From the NCBI GenBank assembly GCA_026988115.1, contig JALSLV010000108.1:84790-148789 (forward strand): a stretch of DNA of 64,000 bases, read 5' to 3'. Origin of the DNA: Lysobacterales bacterium. Lineage in GTDB: Bacteria; Pseudomonadota; Gammaproteobacteria; Xanthomonadales; Marinicellaceae. Made by a program: the position numbers and the translations under genes. Below the pieces are notes generated by a model. The model was not told the origin of the DNA. It did no database searches and saw nothing but the letters and a program-made list of their open reading frames with translations. Shown here one piece after another: positions 32,267-41,529 of the stretch (positions within the stretch are counted from its first letter, which is position 1; every line of letters starts with the position of its first letter).

Positions 32267-33715
32267 TTAGCTTTGGCTAAGTGGTTTTTGTGATTTTTTA
32301 ACTTTTAAAGTCACTAATTTGCCGTAAACCAGTGAAATTGCTACGATTATTGTCACTACATTCGCAGGAATCCTAGCGTTAAAATCGAATGTTCCATGCA
32401 AAAGCAGGTATAAAATTGCAGATAATATCGAAATTGTCAACAATTGATAAAACTGGCTTTTTATTCTTAATGCAAAAATAAACAGGCGATAAAAGAAAAT
32501 AACGACTAAAGTAGCAAGAATTAAAGAGAATAATCCAAACTCAACAATAAACTCAATATAATCATTATGAGCGTGATCAAAATAAGCCGTCTGCTCCAGC
32601 ATTCGGTGATTGACAAAGAACACCTGATAAGCACCAGGACCCACTCCTGAAAACCAATATTTGGGCATATGAGTGATGGCTTGCTCAACAGCCAACAAAC
32701 GCCCTTGCACCGAATCCATCAAAAACGCTTGGCTATCATCAGAATTTTGGCCCAATGTTTGCCAATAATAATTTACATCATCTGAAACAAAAACCAAAAC
32801 CACCAACCCCATGATGAAAACCATAAACAGTTTCTTAATTCCCCTTTTTTTATTTTTCATTGAATACAACAACAAAGAATAATTAAACACTAAAGCCAAC
32901 AAAAGCGATGCCAAGCCAGCGCGTGAGTGTGTATTCCAAACACCCACCACAATTAAAAACAGGGCAAAATCTAAAAAACGCAAGGGATGACCAATAAAAC
33001 GAATAAACCTTTCTTTTAATCCAATCCCCGAATACCTCACCACTTTTCTCGATAAAACAAACCGCAGCCCCAAGCCCAACAGAAAACTCAAAGACAAAAA
33101 AGCAACCAAATGATTTTTATTAATAAAAGTCCCTGAGGCATTAAAAACTGAAACAGAAGTGACTTGAACCAAGGTTCCTGTTTGACCAATAGAGACGAGA
33201 TACATGCCATATACCGCTTCAAAAACACCCAAAAGCAGTATCAAAAACAATACAATGGTAATCCTTTTTCGTGAATTAATTAAAACAATACCAAGAATAA
33301 ATACAATGGCGTAATAGCTGCTTAACAATAACATTTTATAACTGGCATAAACATCTAAAGACAGGTAGCCATAAGACAAACCAAGGTCAGCATAAGCCTG
33401 TGCTACATTTGGTGTCATTAACCTTAAAAGCGGCAGCGGCAAAGGAATCAAATAAAGTGCAATAACACACAACCACAAAGCAATTAACTTCAATTCCGAA
33501 CGCATTTTTTTGAGCCGACCCCAACTAAAATAACACGAATGAAAAACTTGCGAACAAAGCAACATAAACACCAAAATAAGCGTGGAAAAAGCCGCTTCTA
33601 ATGACCATGCCCAAATGCGATTAGAACCTAGCGGAAAAGGATTAACAACAATAAGCAAACAAAACAAAACAAAAAACACTCTTTGTTTTAGGGGTTGATA
33701 AGCACGCGAGTTCAT
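32267..33715 (-). CDS. Wzy / O-antigen-ligase family polymerase
   Basis: A 482-residue polytopic inner-membrane protein with about 11 hydrophobic segments. A large periplasmic loop carries GVGPGAYQVFFVNHRML and FDHAHNDYIEFIVEFG, the hallmark of the O-antigen ligase/polymerase family. I start it at the ATG at 33715, which overlaps the upstream stop as ATGA; the longer frame would overlap by 97 nt. A 100-nt gap separates it from the barrel gene. Whether it polymerises or ligates cannot be told from sequence. Confidence 0.85.
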   Translation of the reverse strand: MNSRAYQPLKQRVFFVLFCLLIVVNPFPLGSNRIWAWSLEAAFSTLILVFMLLCSQVFHSCYFSWGRLKKMRSELKLIALWLCVIALYLIPLPLPLLRLMTPNVAQAYADLGLSYGYLSLDVYASYKMLLLSSYYAIVFILGIVLINSRKRITIVLFLILLLGVFEAVYGMYLVSIGQTGTLVQVTSVSVFNASGTFINKNHLVAFLSLSFLLGLGLRFVLSRKVVRYSGIGLKERFIRFIGHPLRFLDFALFLIVVGVWNTHSRAGLASLLLALVFNYSLLLYSMKNKKRGIKKLFMVFIMGLVVLVFVSDDVNYYWQTLGQNSDDSQAFLMDSVQGRLLAVEQAITHMPKYWFSGVGPGAYQVFFVNHRMLEQTAYFDHAHNDYIEFIVEFGLFSLILATLVVIFFYRLFIFALRIKSQFYQLLTISILSAILYLLLHGTFDFNARIPANVVTIIVAISLVYGKLVTLKVKKSQKPLSQS

Positions 33716-34722
33716 GACTGAGGAATTTTCCTCCACGCTTTTTTCAAGACCAAGTAATAAATAATCGAGAACAACACAAAAAGATAAAATTGAATATATT
33801 CTTGCCACCGATTAATAATAAAAACAGCAAAGACTATCATTAATGCATGCATAGACAAAATCAATGCTAGAGTCTTATTTTGCGACAATCCTTTGGACAT
33901 AAAAAAATGATGCAAGTGTGTTTTATCTGGCATAAAAGGCGAAACGCCTCGGATAAAACGCCGCACCATCACAAAAATAGTATCATAGATGGGCAAAGCC
34001 ACAAGGTACAATGCTGTTACGGGTTTTATCAACCCAACAGGAGCTTGACTAAAATACACCAACAACCACGCCAATAAGAAACCCAAAAACATACTGCCAT
34101 TGTCGCCTAAAAATAATTTATACGAATGTGATTTATTAAAAAGCACAAAAATGACGACCGCAATTAACAGCAAAAACAACCAATCACTCAAACCAGAACC
34201 ATAAGCAAGCCAAGCGAGCATTAAGACAGGCAAAACAAAAGTCATCGCAGCCAAGCCATCAATTCCATCGGACATATTAAGGGCATTTATCACTCCAACG
34301 ACACCAAAGACAGTAATGGGAATCGCCAATAGACCTAAATCCATATGCCATGAAGGCATTAACAAATAACCAAAAGAGAACAATTGAACTTTTGTCATAA
34401 AGACGATAAACAAACTGGCTGCAATTTGCACCACAAAACGAATAAAAGCGGATAAATCAAACAGGTCATCTAAAAAACCAACACAAGCAACCACACAGGC
34501 AGACAAATACAAATACAAAGCAAACTCACCCACACCGATAAGCAGAGCCAAAGCCACTCCTGACGAAATAACTAAGGCAACACCGCCGACTAGAGGAACT
34601 GGATTTTGGTGAATCTTACGTTTATTGGGCTGATCGACCAGATTAAATTTCAACGCCAACTTCCTTAAACCAATAATAAGCACAGGAGTTAGTAAACTAA
34701 TAATTAACGCATTCTCAACCAT
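33712..34722 (-). CDS. WecA-like undecaprenyl-phosphate sugar-1-phosphate transferase
   Basis: A 336-residue polytopic membrane enzyme of the MraY/WecA family that starts repeat-unit synthesis on undecaprenyl phosphate. Motifs are QPNKRKIHQNPVPLVGGVAL, GFLDDLFDLSAFIRF (paired aspartates), NALNMSDGIDGLAAM, FLGDNGSMFLGF and THLHHFF. The ATG at 34722 is chosen; a GTG six bases earlier abuts the gmd stop. The sugar is probably an N-acetylhexosamine phosphate, by family. Confidence 0.9.
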   Translation of the reverse strand: MVENALIISLLTPVLIIGLRKLALKFNLVDQPNKRKIHQNPVPLVGGVALVISSGVALALLIGVGEFALYLYLSACVVACVGFLDDLFDLSAFIRFVVQIAASLFIVFMTKVQLFSFGYLLMPSWHMDLGLLAIPITVFGVVGVINALNMSDGIDGLAAMTFVLPVLMLAWLAYGSGLSDWLFLLLIAVVIFVLFNKSHSYKLFLGDNGSMFLGFLLAWLLVYFSQAPVGLIKPVTALYLVALPIYDTIFVMVRRFIRGVSPFMPDKTHLHHFFMSKGLSQNKTLALILSMHALMIVFAVFIINRWQEYIQFYLFVLFSIIYYLVLKKAWRKIPQS

Positions 34723-34728
34723 ACTCAC

Positions 34729-35784
34729 TTAACGCTTAAAATCATTTTCCATCATATCGGCGACCAATTGCTCAAAAGAAGTCGCAGGAGTCCAACCGAG
34801 TTTATCTTTTGCTTTTTGTGGGTTACCTAATAACGACTCCACCTCTGCTGGTCGATAAAATTCAGGCGAAACCGCAACCACCTTATCGCCAACCTTAGCC
34901 GCAATGGCAACAGAGCCAATCTGTTCAATGGTGGCGTATTCTGATTCTCCAGTACCATGCCAAGCTAAAGTTACTTCAACATGTTTAGCAGCGGCATTGA
35001 CAAAATCACGAACACTAAATTGTTGACCCGTAGCAATCACAAAATCATCGGGCTTGTCCTGTTGCAACATCATCCACTGCATCATGACGTAATCACGGGC
35101 ATGACCCCAATCGCGCAATGCATCTAAGTTACCCAAATACAAACAATTTTGTTCGCCCAATAAAACACGAGATAATTCGATAGTAATCTTACGCGTAACG
35201 AAAGTTTCGCCGCGTCTTGGACTCTCATGGTTAAACAAAATGCCGCTACAGGCATACATACCATAAGATTCACGGTAATTAATAACAATCCAATGCGCAT
35301 ACAATTTAGCCACGCCATAAGGAGAACGCGGATAAAAAGGAGTTTTTTCCGTTTGAGGCACTTCTTGCACCTCACCAAACAACTCCGAAGTCGAGGCTTG
35401 GTAAAAACGTGTTTTGTCAACCAAACCATTAATCCGAATCGCCTCAAGTAAGCGAACCGTACCCAACGCATCGGTATTCGCCGTGTATTCTGGTGCATCA
35501 AAAGAAACCGCCACATGCGATTGAGCTGCCAAGTTATAAACCTCATCGGGTTTGACCTGAGCTACAATAGCATTGAGAGAAAGGGAATCGGTTAAATCGC
35601 CATAATGCAGGAAGATATTTTTGCCGCTGTTTTCACCCGCATCCAGCAAGTGTTCAATTCGCCCAGTATTGGCAACAGAGGCTCGGCGAATAATTCCATG
35701 GACTTCATAGCCTTTTTGCAGTAATAATTCTGCCAAATAAGAGCCGTCCTGACCTGTAATTCCTGTAATGATTGCTTTTTTCAT
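34729..35784 (-). CDS. gmd: GDP-mannose 4,6-dehydratase
   Basis: A 351-residue SDR enzyme making GDP-4-keto-6-deoxymannose. Visible are the NAD(P) motif [20 protein letters not shown], the [18 protein letters not shown] strand with catalytic Thr/Ser, and YxxxK in [14 protein letters not shown]. The C-terminal region has [20 protein letters not shown]. No fucose synthase, GDP-rhamnose or perosamine gene follows in the window, so the final sugar is not defined here. Confidence 0.95.
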   Translation of the reverse strand: MKKAIITGITGQDGSYLAELLLQKGYEVHGIIRRASVANTGRIEHLLDAGENSGKNIFLHYGDLTDSLSLNAIVAQVKPDEVYNLAAQSHVAVSFDAPEYTANTDALGTVRLLEAIRINGLVDKTRFYQASTSELFGEVQEVPQTEKTPFYPRSPYGVAKLYAHWIVINYRESYGMYACSGILFNHESPRRGETFVTRKITIELSRVLLGEQNCLYLGNLDALRDWGHARDYVMMQWMMLQQDKPDDFVIATGQQFSVRDFVNAAAKHVEVTLAWHGTGESEYATIEQIGSVAIAAKVGDKVVAVSPEFYRPAEVESLLGNPQKAKDKLGWTPATSFEQLVADMMENDFKR

Positions 35785-35880
35785 AGTGATTGATTTTTAA
35801 TATAAATAAATTAAGGACTTAATGATAAAGAAATACACAAACAGTTGCAATGAATTTCAAATCAAGTGATAGAGTTAGGA

Positions 35881-36999
35881 TTAGCCAACAAGAGACTTTA
35901 TCTGTTTAAGGTAAGCATCAATAACGATTTTCTCATCAAATTCATTTTCCACCTTAACCCTGCCCTTTTTTCCCATCGCCAACAATTGTTGATTATCCAA
36001 TGCCAATACCTTATTCATCTGCACAGACAAATCATGGCTATTTTTCACCTCACACAAAAATCCGTTCACACCATCATCGACCACATCCATACAACCTGGA
36101 ACATTCGTCGTGATGATTGGTTTAGCTAATGCCGCCGCCTCCAACAAAACACGCGACAAACCTTCGCGGTACGAAGGCAAAACCACACAATCCGCTTTAT
36201 TCATGACACACGCCACATCATCGGCATGACCCAAGTATTTAATTTCAGGCAACTCTGTCCATTTATCCAGTTGTTTTTGGCTAATTGCCGTTGGGTTGGC
36301 TTCATACAAATCGCCCAACAACCAAAACTCTACCCCTGTTTTTCGCTCTTTTTGCACCAATTCTTGCGCTGCTTGGATATATTCTACAACCCCCTTGTCT
36401 TTAATCATTCGGGCAACAAATAAAAATACAAAAACCTCGCTTTTATGTTGCACAGGCCTAAACTTCGCCAAGTTGATTCCAGAGCCTGGCAACAACCCAG
36501 TTTTATTTTCTTTAACTAACTTTTTATCCACAAAGAGCTTTCTATCATGCGGATTTTGAAAAAATACTTTATACGCATATTTAAAAGAAAACCGGTAGAG
36601 CCAACGCGCTATTTTTGATGACATTCCATCATTGAGAAAAACAGTCCCCAAACCCGAAACATTATTTATCACCGGAACACCTGACAATTTCGCACCCAAA
36701 GTACCATAAATATTGGGCTTTATAGTGTACTGCAACACAACATCAACCCCTAACTTTTTATAAAGTCTAGAAAAACGCCAAACCAAAAGCAAATCTTGAA
36801 ATGGATTCGTGCCCTTATTATTAATTTTAATCTCATGGTATTCAAAACCCAAGTCCACCAACTTTTGCGAATAATCATCGCGCGGAGCAATCAAAACTAG
36901 GCGATAACCTTCATCTCGCAAAGCGTTAAGCAAACCTAAACGAAAATTATAGATATTCCAAGAAGTATTAATGACAATGGCGATAGTTTTTTTAGACAT
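35881..36999 (-). CDS. GT4-family glycosyltransferase
   Basis: A 372-residue GT-B glycosyltransferase similar in layout to PglA/Cps-type enzymes. The N-terminal acceptor domain has NTSWNIYNFRLGLLNALRDE. The C-terminal donor domain has VARMIKDKGVVEYIQAAQEL and the EX7E motif in YREGLSRVLLEAAALAKPII. It is cytoplasmic or membrane-peripheral and adds a sugar to the lipid-linked unit; donor unknown. The ATG at 36999 is used; a GTG at 37011 would add four residues. It is separated from gmd by 96 nt without recognised features. Confidence 0.85.
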   Translation of the reverse strand: MSKKTIAIVINTSWNIYNFRLGLLNALRDEGYRLVLIAPRDDYSQKLVDLGFEYHEIKINNKGTNPFQDLLLVWRFSRLYKKLGVDVVLQYTIKPNIYGTLGAKLSGVPVINNVSGLGTVFLNDGMSSKIARWLYRFSFKYAYKVFFQNPHDRKLFVDKKLVKENKTGLLPGSGINLAKFRPVQHKSEVFVFLFVARMIKDKGVVEYIQAAQELVQKERKTGVEFWLLGDLYEANPTAISQKQLDKWTELPEIKYLGHADDVACVMNKADCVVLPSYREGLSRVLLEAAALAKPIITTNVPGCMDVVDDGVNGFLCEVKNSHDLSVQMNKVLALDNQQLLAMGKKGRVKVENEFDEKIVIDAYLKQIKSLVG

Positions 37000-37059
37000 C
37001 CCGCTGCTCACGCCACATTTGAAACATTAATATAAACCATACTTTGATTGCTTTAGCAT

Positions 37060-37896
37060 TCATAGCATTGAAAAACCATATCGTTTAATTTCTTCTTGTT
37101 TAAGTAACTGTTTAAATTGAGTCGAAATCAACACATCGTATTCTATCTGACTAATGGAACTTATACGAGTAAGATTTTTTTCTTCATCCCTCGCATTTGA
37201 GATCGGATGTACCATTAATTCAGACACCCCTTGTTTCAAGCTTTCAATACAACTTTTATACAAGTCAAATGAAACTTCTCCATTTTTAGGGATAAAGTCA
37301 AAAACGCTAGTTAAATAGTCGTTACTGGATAATTGATTGCTCCATTTCTTTTCATTTCTTGAATTTAACTTTTGTATAATGGCCATCCTTATGTATTTGT
37401 TTATGCCACTACTCCTAACTCTTCCTTGTTTTAGCACTCTTAAAGGAACGCTATTTTTAACGCAATAAGATGCTAATCTATCAAATATATTGGGCAATAC
37501 ATGTATGTGTTGGTGAGAATCAATGTGGTCCAAATGCAATCCATACGACATAAACTTCTCAATTTGTGCAAAAAACTCTACCCCAATCTCTTGAGTGGAA
37601 ATTCTATTTAAAAAATAACGTTTAATAAATTCTCTTCGAGAATAGAATTTTCCATTTTCATTTATTAAGGATTTAACTTTACAGGCATCAGATATAGGTC
37701 TTCCAAGAGTTATATTAAAATGCAAACCCACTGGCAATTGAAAATTAACACTCATTCCAACCGCTTCTTCGACACAAGGCATATTAACCATTAGAGTCGC
37801 ACTATCTATAGAACCGAACACAAAACAGTCTAAAATAGCCTTATTAACCGCATGACTTATGCCAAAATCATCGGCATTAATAATAAGTTGCTTCAT
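37060..37896 (-). CDS. YdjC/ChbG-type carbohydrate deacetylase
   Basis: A 278-residue metal-dependent sugar deacetylase. Family motifs are LIINADDFGIS (metal aspartates), the GLHFNITLGRPI histidine, and LDHIDSHQHIHVLPNIF with the histidine cluster. It has no signal peptide, so it acts in the cytoplasm, probably on a nucleotide- or lipid-linked N-acetyl sugar. Its ATG overlaps the stop of the ATP-grasp gene as ATGA, so the two are coupled. The family is secure; the substrate is unknown. Confidence 0.85.
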   Translation of the reverse strand: MKQLIINADDFGISHAVNKAILDCFVFGSIDSATLMVNMPCVEEAVGMSVNFQLPVGLHFNITLGRPISDACKVKSLINENGKFYSRREFIKRYFLNRISTQEIGVEFFAQIEKFMSYGLHLDHIDSHQHIHVLPNIFDRLASYCVKNSVPLRVLKQGRVRSSGINKYIRMAIIQKLNSRNEKKWSNQLSSNDYLTSVFDFIPKNGEVSFDLYKSCIESLKQGVSELMVHPISNARDEEKNLTRISSISQIEYDVLISTQFKQLLKQEEIKRYGFSML

Positions 37897-39077
37897 GTCA
37901 TTCTCAAAATTCTTTTTATTAGTTTTGTAATATATGTCCTCAATTCTGCAAAAAAAGGCTTAATATCAGCTAAGGTAAACACGGGGTAAGTTCGTTTATA
38001 GTTGAACTTTAAATGAGGTTTAACCTTTGGTTTAGGCAAAACAAAGTTTTTATTTTTAAAATACTTCCATTGCGAAAACAAATCTTTAAGGCCATACCTC
38101 CATAACACCTTCGCTTTATTGTTTTTTATTGGAATATTTTCCAAATTCAACTTTCTACTTATAACTTGAGAAACAATAAGTGCACCTGATGCTGTTGCTA
38201 CAGAATACCAAAGAGCTGGACGAGGATTAAATTCAATAACTACCCATTGATTTCGTCTACCACACCACTTAAACTCTCCGCTGCATACGCCTGAATAACC
38301 GACTTTTGACAATAACTTGGAAGACATATCAACAATGTCTTGATTAAATTCTGTAATAACTAAACTGGCAGAGCCAAATCCAATTGGACTTTGGCGGAGC
38401 TTTCGCGCAGTAAAACAATCAATCAACTGATATTTAGAATCAAAACAACCCACAAACAACATTATATTATCTTCAGAGCCTAAAATTATTTCCTGAGCCA
38501 ACCAATCTTTCTGACTGCTCTTATAACGACTAAACCAGTCTAGCCATTGTTCTTTATTTCTGATCACCATCCCTTTCTTGCCAGGAATGTCAGACCTCTT
38601 TTGGTGGATTATTTTTGGTTTAATAAAAATAGGATAACTTTCTATTACCTCAGATTGTTGACTAAAATCATCTATCGAATAAACTTGTGGTTGCAATAAG
38701 TTATTCTCACTTGCAAGCGAACTAAATGTCTCCTTATCTAATAACTTCAAAGCAATTTGATCTAAATAGCAATCATCAAAAAAACAAAATTGATTTAAAA
38801 CAGCTGCGTTATGACAAACCCATTCAACAAACAAATCAGAACTAGGCATTAAAACAATATTATATCTTCGGCTTACTTGTTCTATTTTTTTTGTCAAGTC
38901 ACTTAAGTCAGATAAAACCCAACTTTCTTTAACAAAACGACTCGTATTTGCACACCCTTTTTCTAAACTAGCAACAACAATTGACGTATCAGGAATCCTA
39001 TTAAGCTCGCGCACTATTGCCAAAGCCGTTGCTGAAGAACCGAGTACAAGCACAAGTTTGTCTTTAGTGTTATTCAT
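37893..39077 (-). CDS. ATP-grasp carboxylate-amine ligase-like protein
   Basis: A 394-residue protein with a Rossmann-like pre-ATP-grasp domain (LVLVLGSSATALAIVREL) and an ATP-grasp core. The core has an ATP-binding lysine in YPIFIKPKI, LAQEIILGSEDNIML, and the metal-binding end WVVIEFNPRPALWYS. The C-terminal 90 residues are basic and lack a known motif. Enzymes of this fold join a carboxylate to an amine. Coupling to the deacetylase, which can free an amine, suggests the pair builds an amide-linked substituent. The substrate is an inference. Confidence 0.75.
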   Translation of the reverse strand: MNNTKDKLVLVLGSSATALAIVRELNRIPDTSIVVASLEKGCANTSRFVKESWVLSDLSDLTKKIEQVSRRYNIVLMPSSDLFVEWVCHNAAVLNQFCFFDDCYLDQIALKLLDKETFSSLASENNLLQPQVYSIDDFSQQSEVIESYPIFIKPKIIHQKRSDIPGKKGMVIRNKEQWLDWFSRYKSSQKDWLAQEIILGSEDNIMLFVGCFDSKYQLIDCFTARKLRQSPIGFGSASLVITEFNQDIVDMSSKLLSKVGYSGVCSGEFKWCGRRNQWVVIEFNPRPALWYSVATASGALIVSQVISRKLNLENIPIKNNKAKVLWRYGLKDLFSQWKYFKNKNFVLPKPKVKPHLKFNYKRTYPVFTLADIKPFFAELRTYITKLIKRILRMT

Positions 39078-40366
39078 ATTTTATACTTAATTAATAGTTT
39101 ATAAAACCACCCTTTTTTACGGAAGTAAATTCCATAAGAAATAATTGCCAATAAATAGGGTAACGCCTGCATTCTCCACCTAAACAGAGCACCTTTATTT
39201 GTCGTTGTCGAGCCATAAACAACCAATATCCCAAAACCAAACCCCAGCAATGGTAAGGCTAAATTTCTATGCCTTCTCCATATTTCTTTTGCGCCTACAA
39301 CCAAGTTTGGAAATAAGTTCATAAAAAGTAAAACTTCAGGTAATGCCATTAGCTGCCTGACACTTCCCAGTGAAGTAATGTCTAAAGATAAGAATGAATA
39401 ATAAACTGCTAAACTAAACGATTTTAAATCATTTAACCAGCCTTGTCCCCAAACAGCATCTTCTTCATTTTGAAAAAAACGTCCACTACCATGATCACTT
39501 AGCTTAACCCTTGCATGATTCAAATAATCCAAATCGAAATAAACTGAATCTGCTATTCTATCCATTGCAAAAAAACCAAACCCTGCCAGTTGAGCAATAA
39601 AACCCATGATAAGGATAACAGCAATCCATCTAACAAAAACACCAAGAGTTGACCCTTTTAATGGCACCAAAGAGAGAAAAACAATCATCATGCTAATATA
39701 CAACATGTACTCTCTTACACCCAAAAATATCATTAACCCTATTAATATTGAAATAACATATTTAACAGAAAACTTTATTTTCACGCTAACTGTTCCGTAA
39801 ACAAGAAGAGATACGGCTAACCATGAAATTGGGTCTTTGAGCATCAATACAGACCAATAAATAAAGGAGGGAAAAAAAGCCACCATTAAAGTCGTTAAAC
39901 GCGCGATGCGAATATCTGGAAAAACTTTTTTTAAAGTATGAAATACTATTATTGGCATGATACTGGCAACTGTAATATTAAACATCTGCACATAAATGGG
40001 ATGAGGTCCAAACAAATAAAACACCAGTCCATTGAACTGAAACCACGCATTATCTATCCATCTAGGCCAATTGAAATTACCGTTTGCCATTTGATTAGCA
40101 ACAATTTTACCAACACGAGTGTAATAAAGAGAATCTGATGACAAACCCAACTTCTCAATTGCTCCCGTCATATTGACAAACAACAACAATGATAGCCTAA
40201 TAGACCATGAAGTAAAAAACACCTTTCTTAAAAACAAATGGTGATCTGACTTTCTTATTTCAGGCTCAGCGAAAGGTGCGGTTGAAATTTTATTTCGCCC
40301 ATTTATAAAAATAAAAAAGGCAAAAACAAAGAAACCAATGGAAGCAATCAAAATGGCATACATCAT
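39074..40366 (-). CDS. Polytopic membrane protein, possible GT-C transferase or polymerase
   Basis: A 430-residue membrane protein with about ten hydrophobic segments. After the second segment a periplasmic loop carries SSDSLYYTRVGK, which is reminiscent of the first-loop acidic motif of GT-C transferases; a later segment has FPSFIYWSVLMLKDPISWLA. I do not recognise the family with certainty. It could be a second Wzy. It overlaps both neighbours as ATGA, so it belongs to the coupled six-gene run. The start used is the first of two adjacent ATG codons. Confidence 0.6.
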   Translation of the reverse strand: MMYAILIASIGFFVFAFFIFINGRNKISTAPFAEPEIRKSDHHLFLRKVFFTSWSIRLSLLLFVNMTGAIEKLGLSSDSLYYTRVGKIVANQMANGNFNWPRWIDNAWFQFNGLVFYLFGPHPIYVQMFNITVASIMPIIVFHTLKKVFPDIRIARLTTLMVAFFPSFIYWSVLMLKDPISWLAVSLLVYGTVSVKIKFSVKYVISILIGLMIFLGVREYMLYISMMIVFLSLVPLKGSTLGVFVRWIAVILIMGFIAQLAGFGFFAMDRIADSVYFDLDYLNHARVKLSDHGSGRFFQNEEDAVWGQGWLNDLKSFSLAVYYSFLSLDITSLGSVRQLMALPEVLLFMNLFPNLVVGAKEIWRRHRNLALPLLGFGFGILVVYGSTTTNKGALFRWRMQALPYLLAIISYGIYFRKKGWFYKLLIKYKI

Positions 40367-41529
40367 TTGCTTAACCTTTGGACTTTAGTATACACTTTAT
40401 CATAATGCTGAATGCCATGCTTTAACGAAAAATATTTACCTGCCAATGATTGACATAATTTAACTGTTTGCCTTTCTTGACTCAAAGAGATGATATCATC
40501 AATTGCGTTAACCAATAACTCGGGGGAATAATCATCACACAAAACAGCAACTTCAGCAGATAAAATCTCATCCATATCGCCAACGCCAGAATTACATAAA
40601 ACAGGCATTCCACAAGCCATGTATTCACCAATCTTAGTTGCGCAACTGGCTTTTTTGCTAAAATGAGGCTGAATAAAAGATAGGCCTATTGTGTATTGAC
40701 CCAATTCTTTAGGGACTTGCTGGTGATTTAATCTCAAGTGAGAAATTTTGCTTAAGTCTACCTTATTGTTTTGTGCCAACTTTTCAACAAGCTTCTTCTG
40801 AGAACGTGAAATAAGAATAATTTTATAGTTAGGGTAGTTTCTTTGAACAATTGAGAAAACTTTAAAAATCACATCACCCATGTAACCATCACCTATAGAG
40901 CCTAAATAGACAAAAGATTTTATTTTATTTTGATGACTCTTAAAAACGGTAGTATCCACACAGGTTGGTATAACTGCAATTGGTATTTTTACGCCATTCT
41001 TAAAACAATCATTTTTAATAATAGCCACTGCTTTTTGTGTCAATGATACAATTGCTGATGCTTGATTGTAGTTTTTAGCATCGAGTCTTTTGAGAAACTT
41101 ATACAAAAATGAGTTTTGCCTAAGCTTGCCTTTGTAAACTTTTTCATCCACCCAGAATCCACGAATATCATAAATATAGGGGATTTTTATTTTATTAGAA
41201 ACCCAACGTGCAACAAGAGCAGAATAAAAACTGCGTGCATGAACAAGGCTAAACTTCTCTTCTTTATGCCATTGACAAGCAAGATTAACCATTTGTCTGA
41301 TTTGACCCAAAACTTTAAATCTGCCTTTAAAAATGGGACACCAATTAATGTCCTTATCTCTTAAACTAGCGGACATTTCATCAATTTCAGATTTTGTCAT
41401 TTTACTTTCAGCAGTAAAAAGAGTAAAACGCCATCCCTTTTGCTGCAAACCCTCCATATAAGCCAACACTTGGGAATGCACCAATGGTTCGCGTATGCTG
41501 TTAAAACAAATATAAAGAATATCAGCCAT
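40363..41529 (-). CDS. GT4-family glycosyltransferase
   Basis: A 388-residue GT-B enzyme starting MADILYICFNSIREPLVHSQ. The acceptor domain includes FSLVHARSFYSALVARW and IPYIYDIRGFWVDEKV. The donor domain has FVYLGSIGDGYMGDVIFKVF and GEYMACGMPVLCNSGVGDMD. I start it at the ATG at 41529, an 8-nt overlap with the preceding gene; the longer frame overlaps by 74 nt and adds a segment not typical of the family. Donor and acceptor are unknown. Confidence 0.82.
   Translation of the reverse strand: MADILYICFNSIREPLVHSQVLAYMEGLQQKGWRFTLFTAESKMTKSEIDEMSASLRDKDINWCPIFKGRFKVLGQIRQMVNLACQWHKEEKFSLVHARSFYSALVARWVSNKIKIPYIYDIRGFWVDEKVYKGKLRQNSFLYKFLKRLDAKNYNQASAIVSLTQKAVAIIKNDCFKNGVKIPIAVIPTCVDTTVFKSHQNKIKSFVYLGSIGDGYMGDVIFKVFSIVQRNYPNYKIILISRSQKKLVEKLAQNNKVDLSKISHLRLNHQQVPKELGQYTIGLSFIQPHFSKKASCATKIGEYMACGMPVLCNSGVGDMDEILSAEVAVLCDDYSPELLVNAIDDIISLSQERQTVKLCQSLAGKYFSLKHGIQHYDKVYTKVQRLSK

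Noticed and set aside
33716..33808. Longer N-terminus for the Wzy-like protein
   Set aside because: It would overlap the WecA-like gene by 97 nt; the ATG at 33715 overlaps its stop as ATGA and begins the normal membrane protein.
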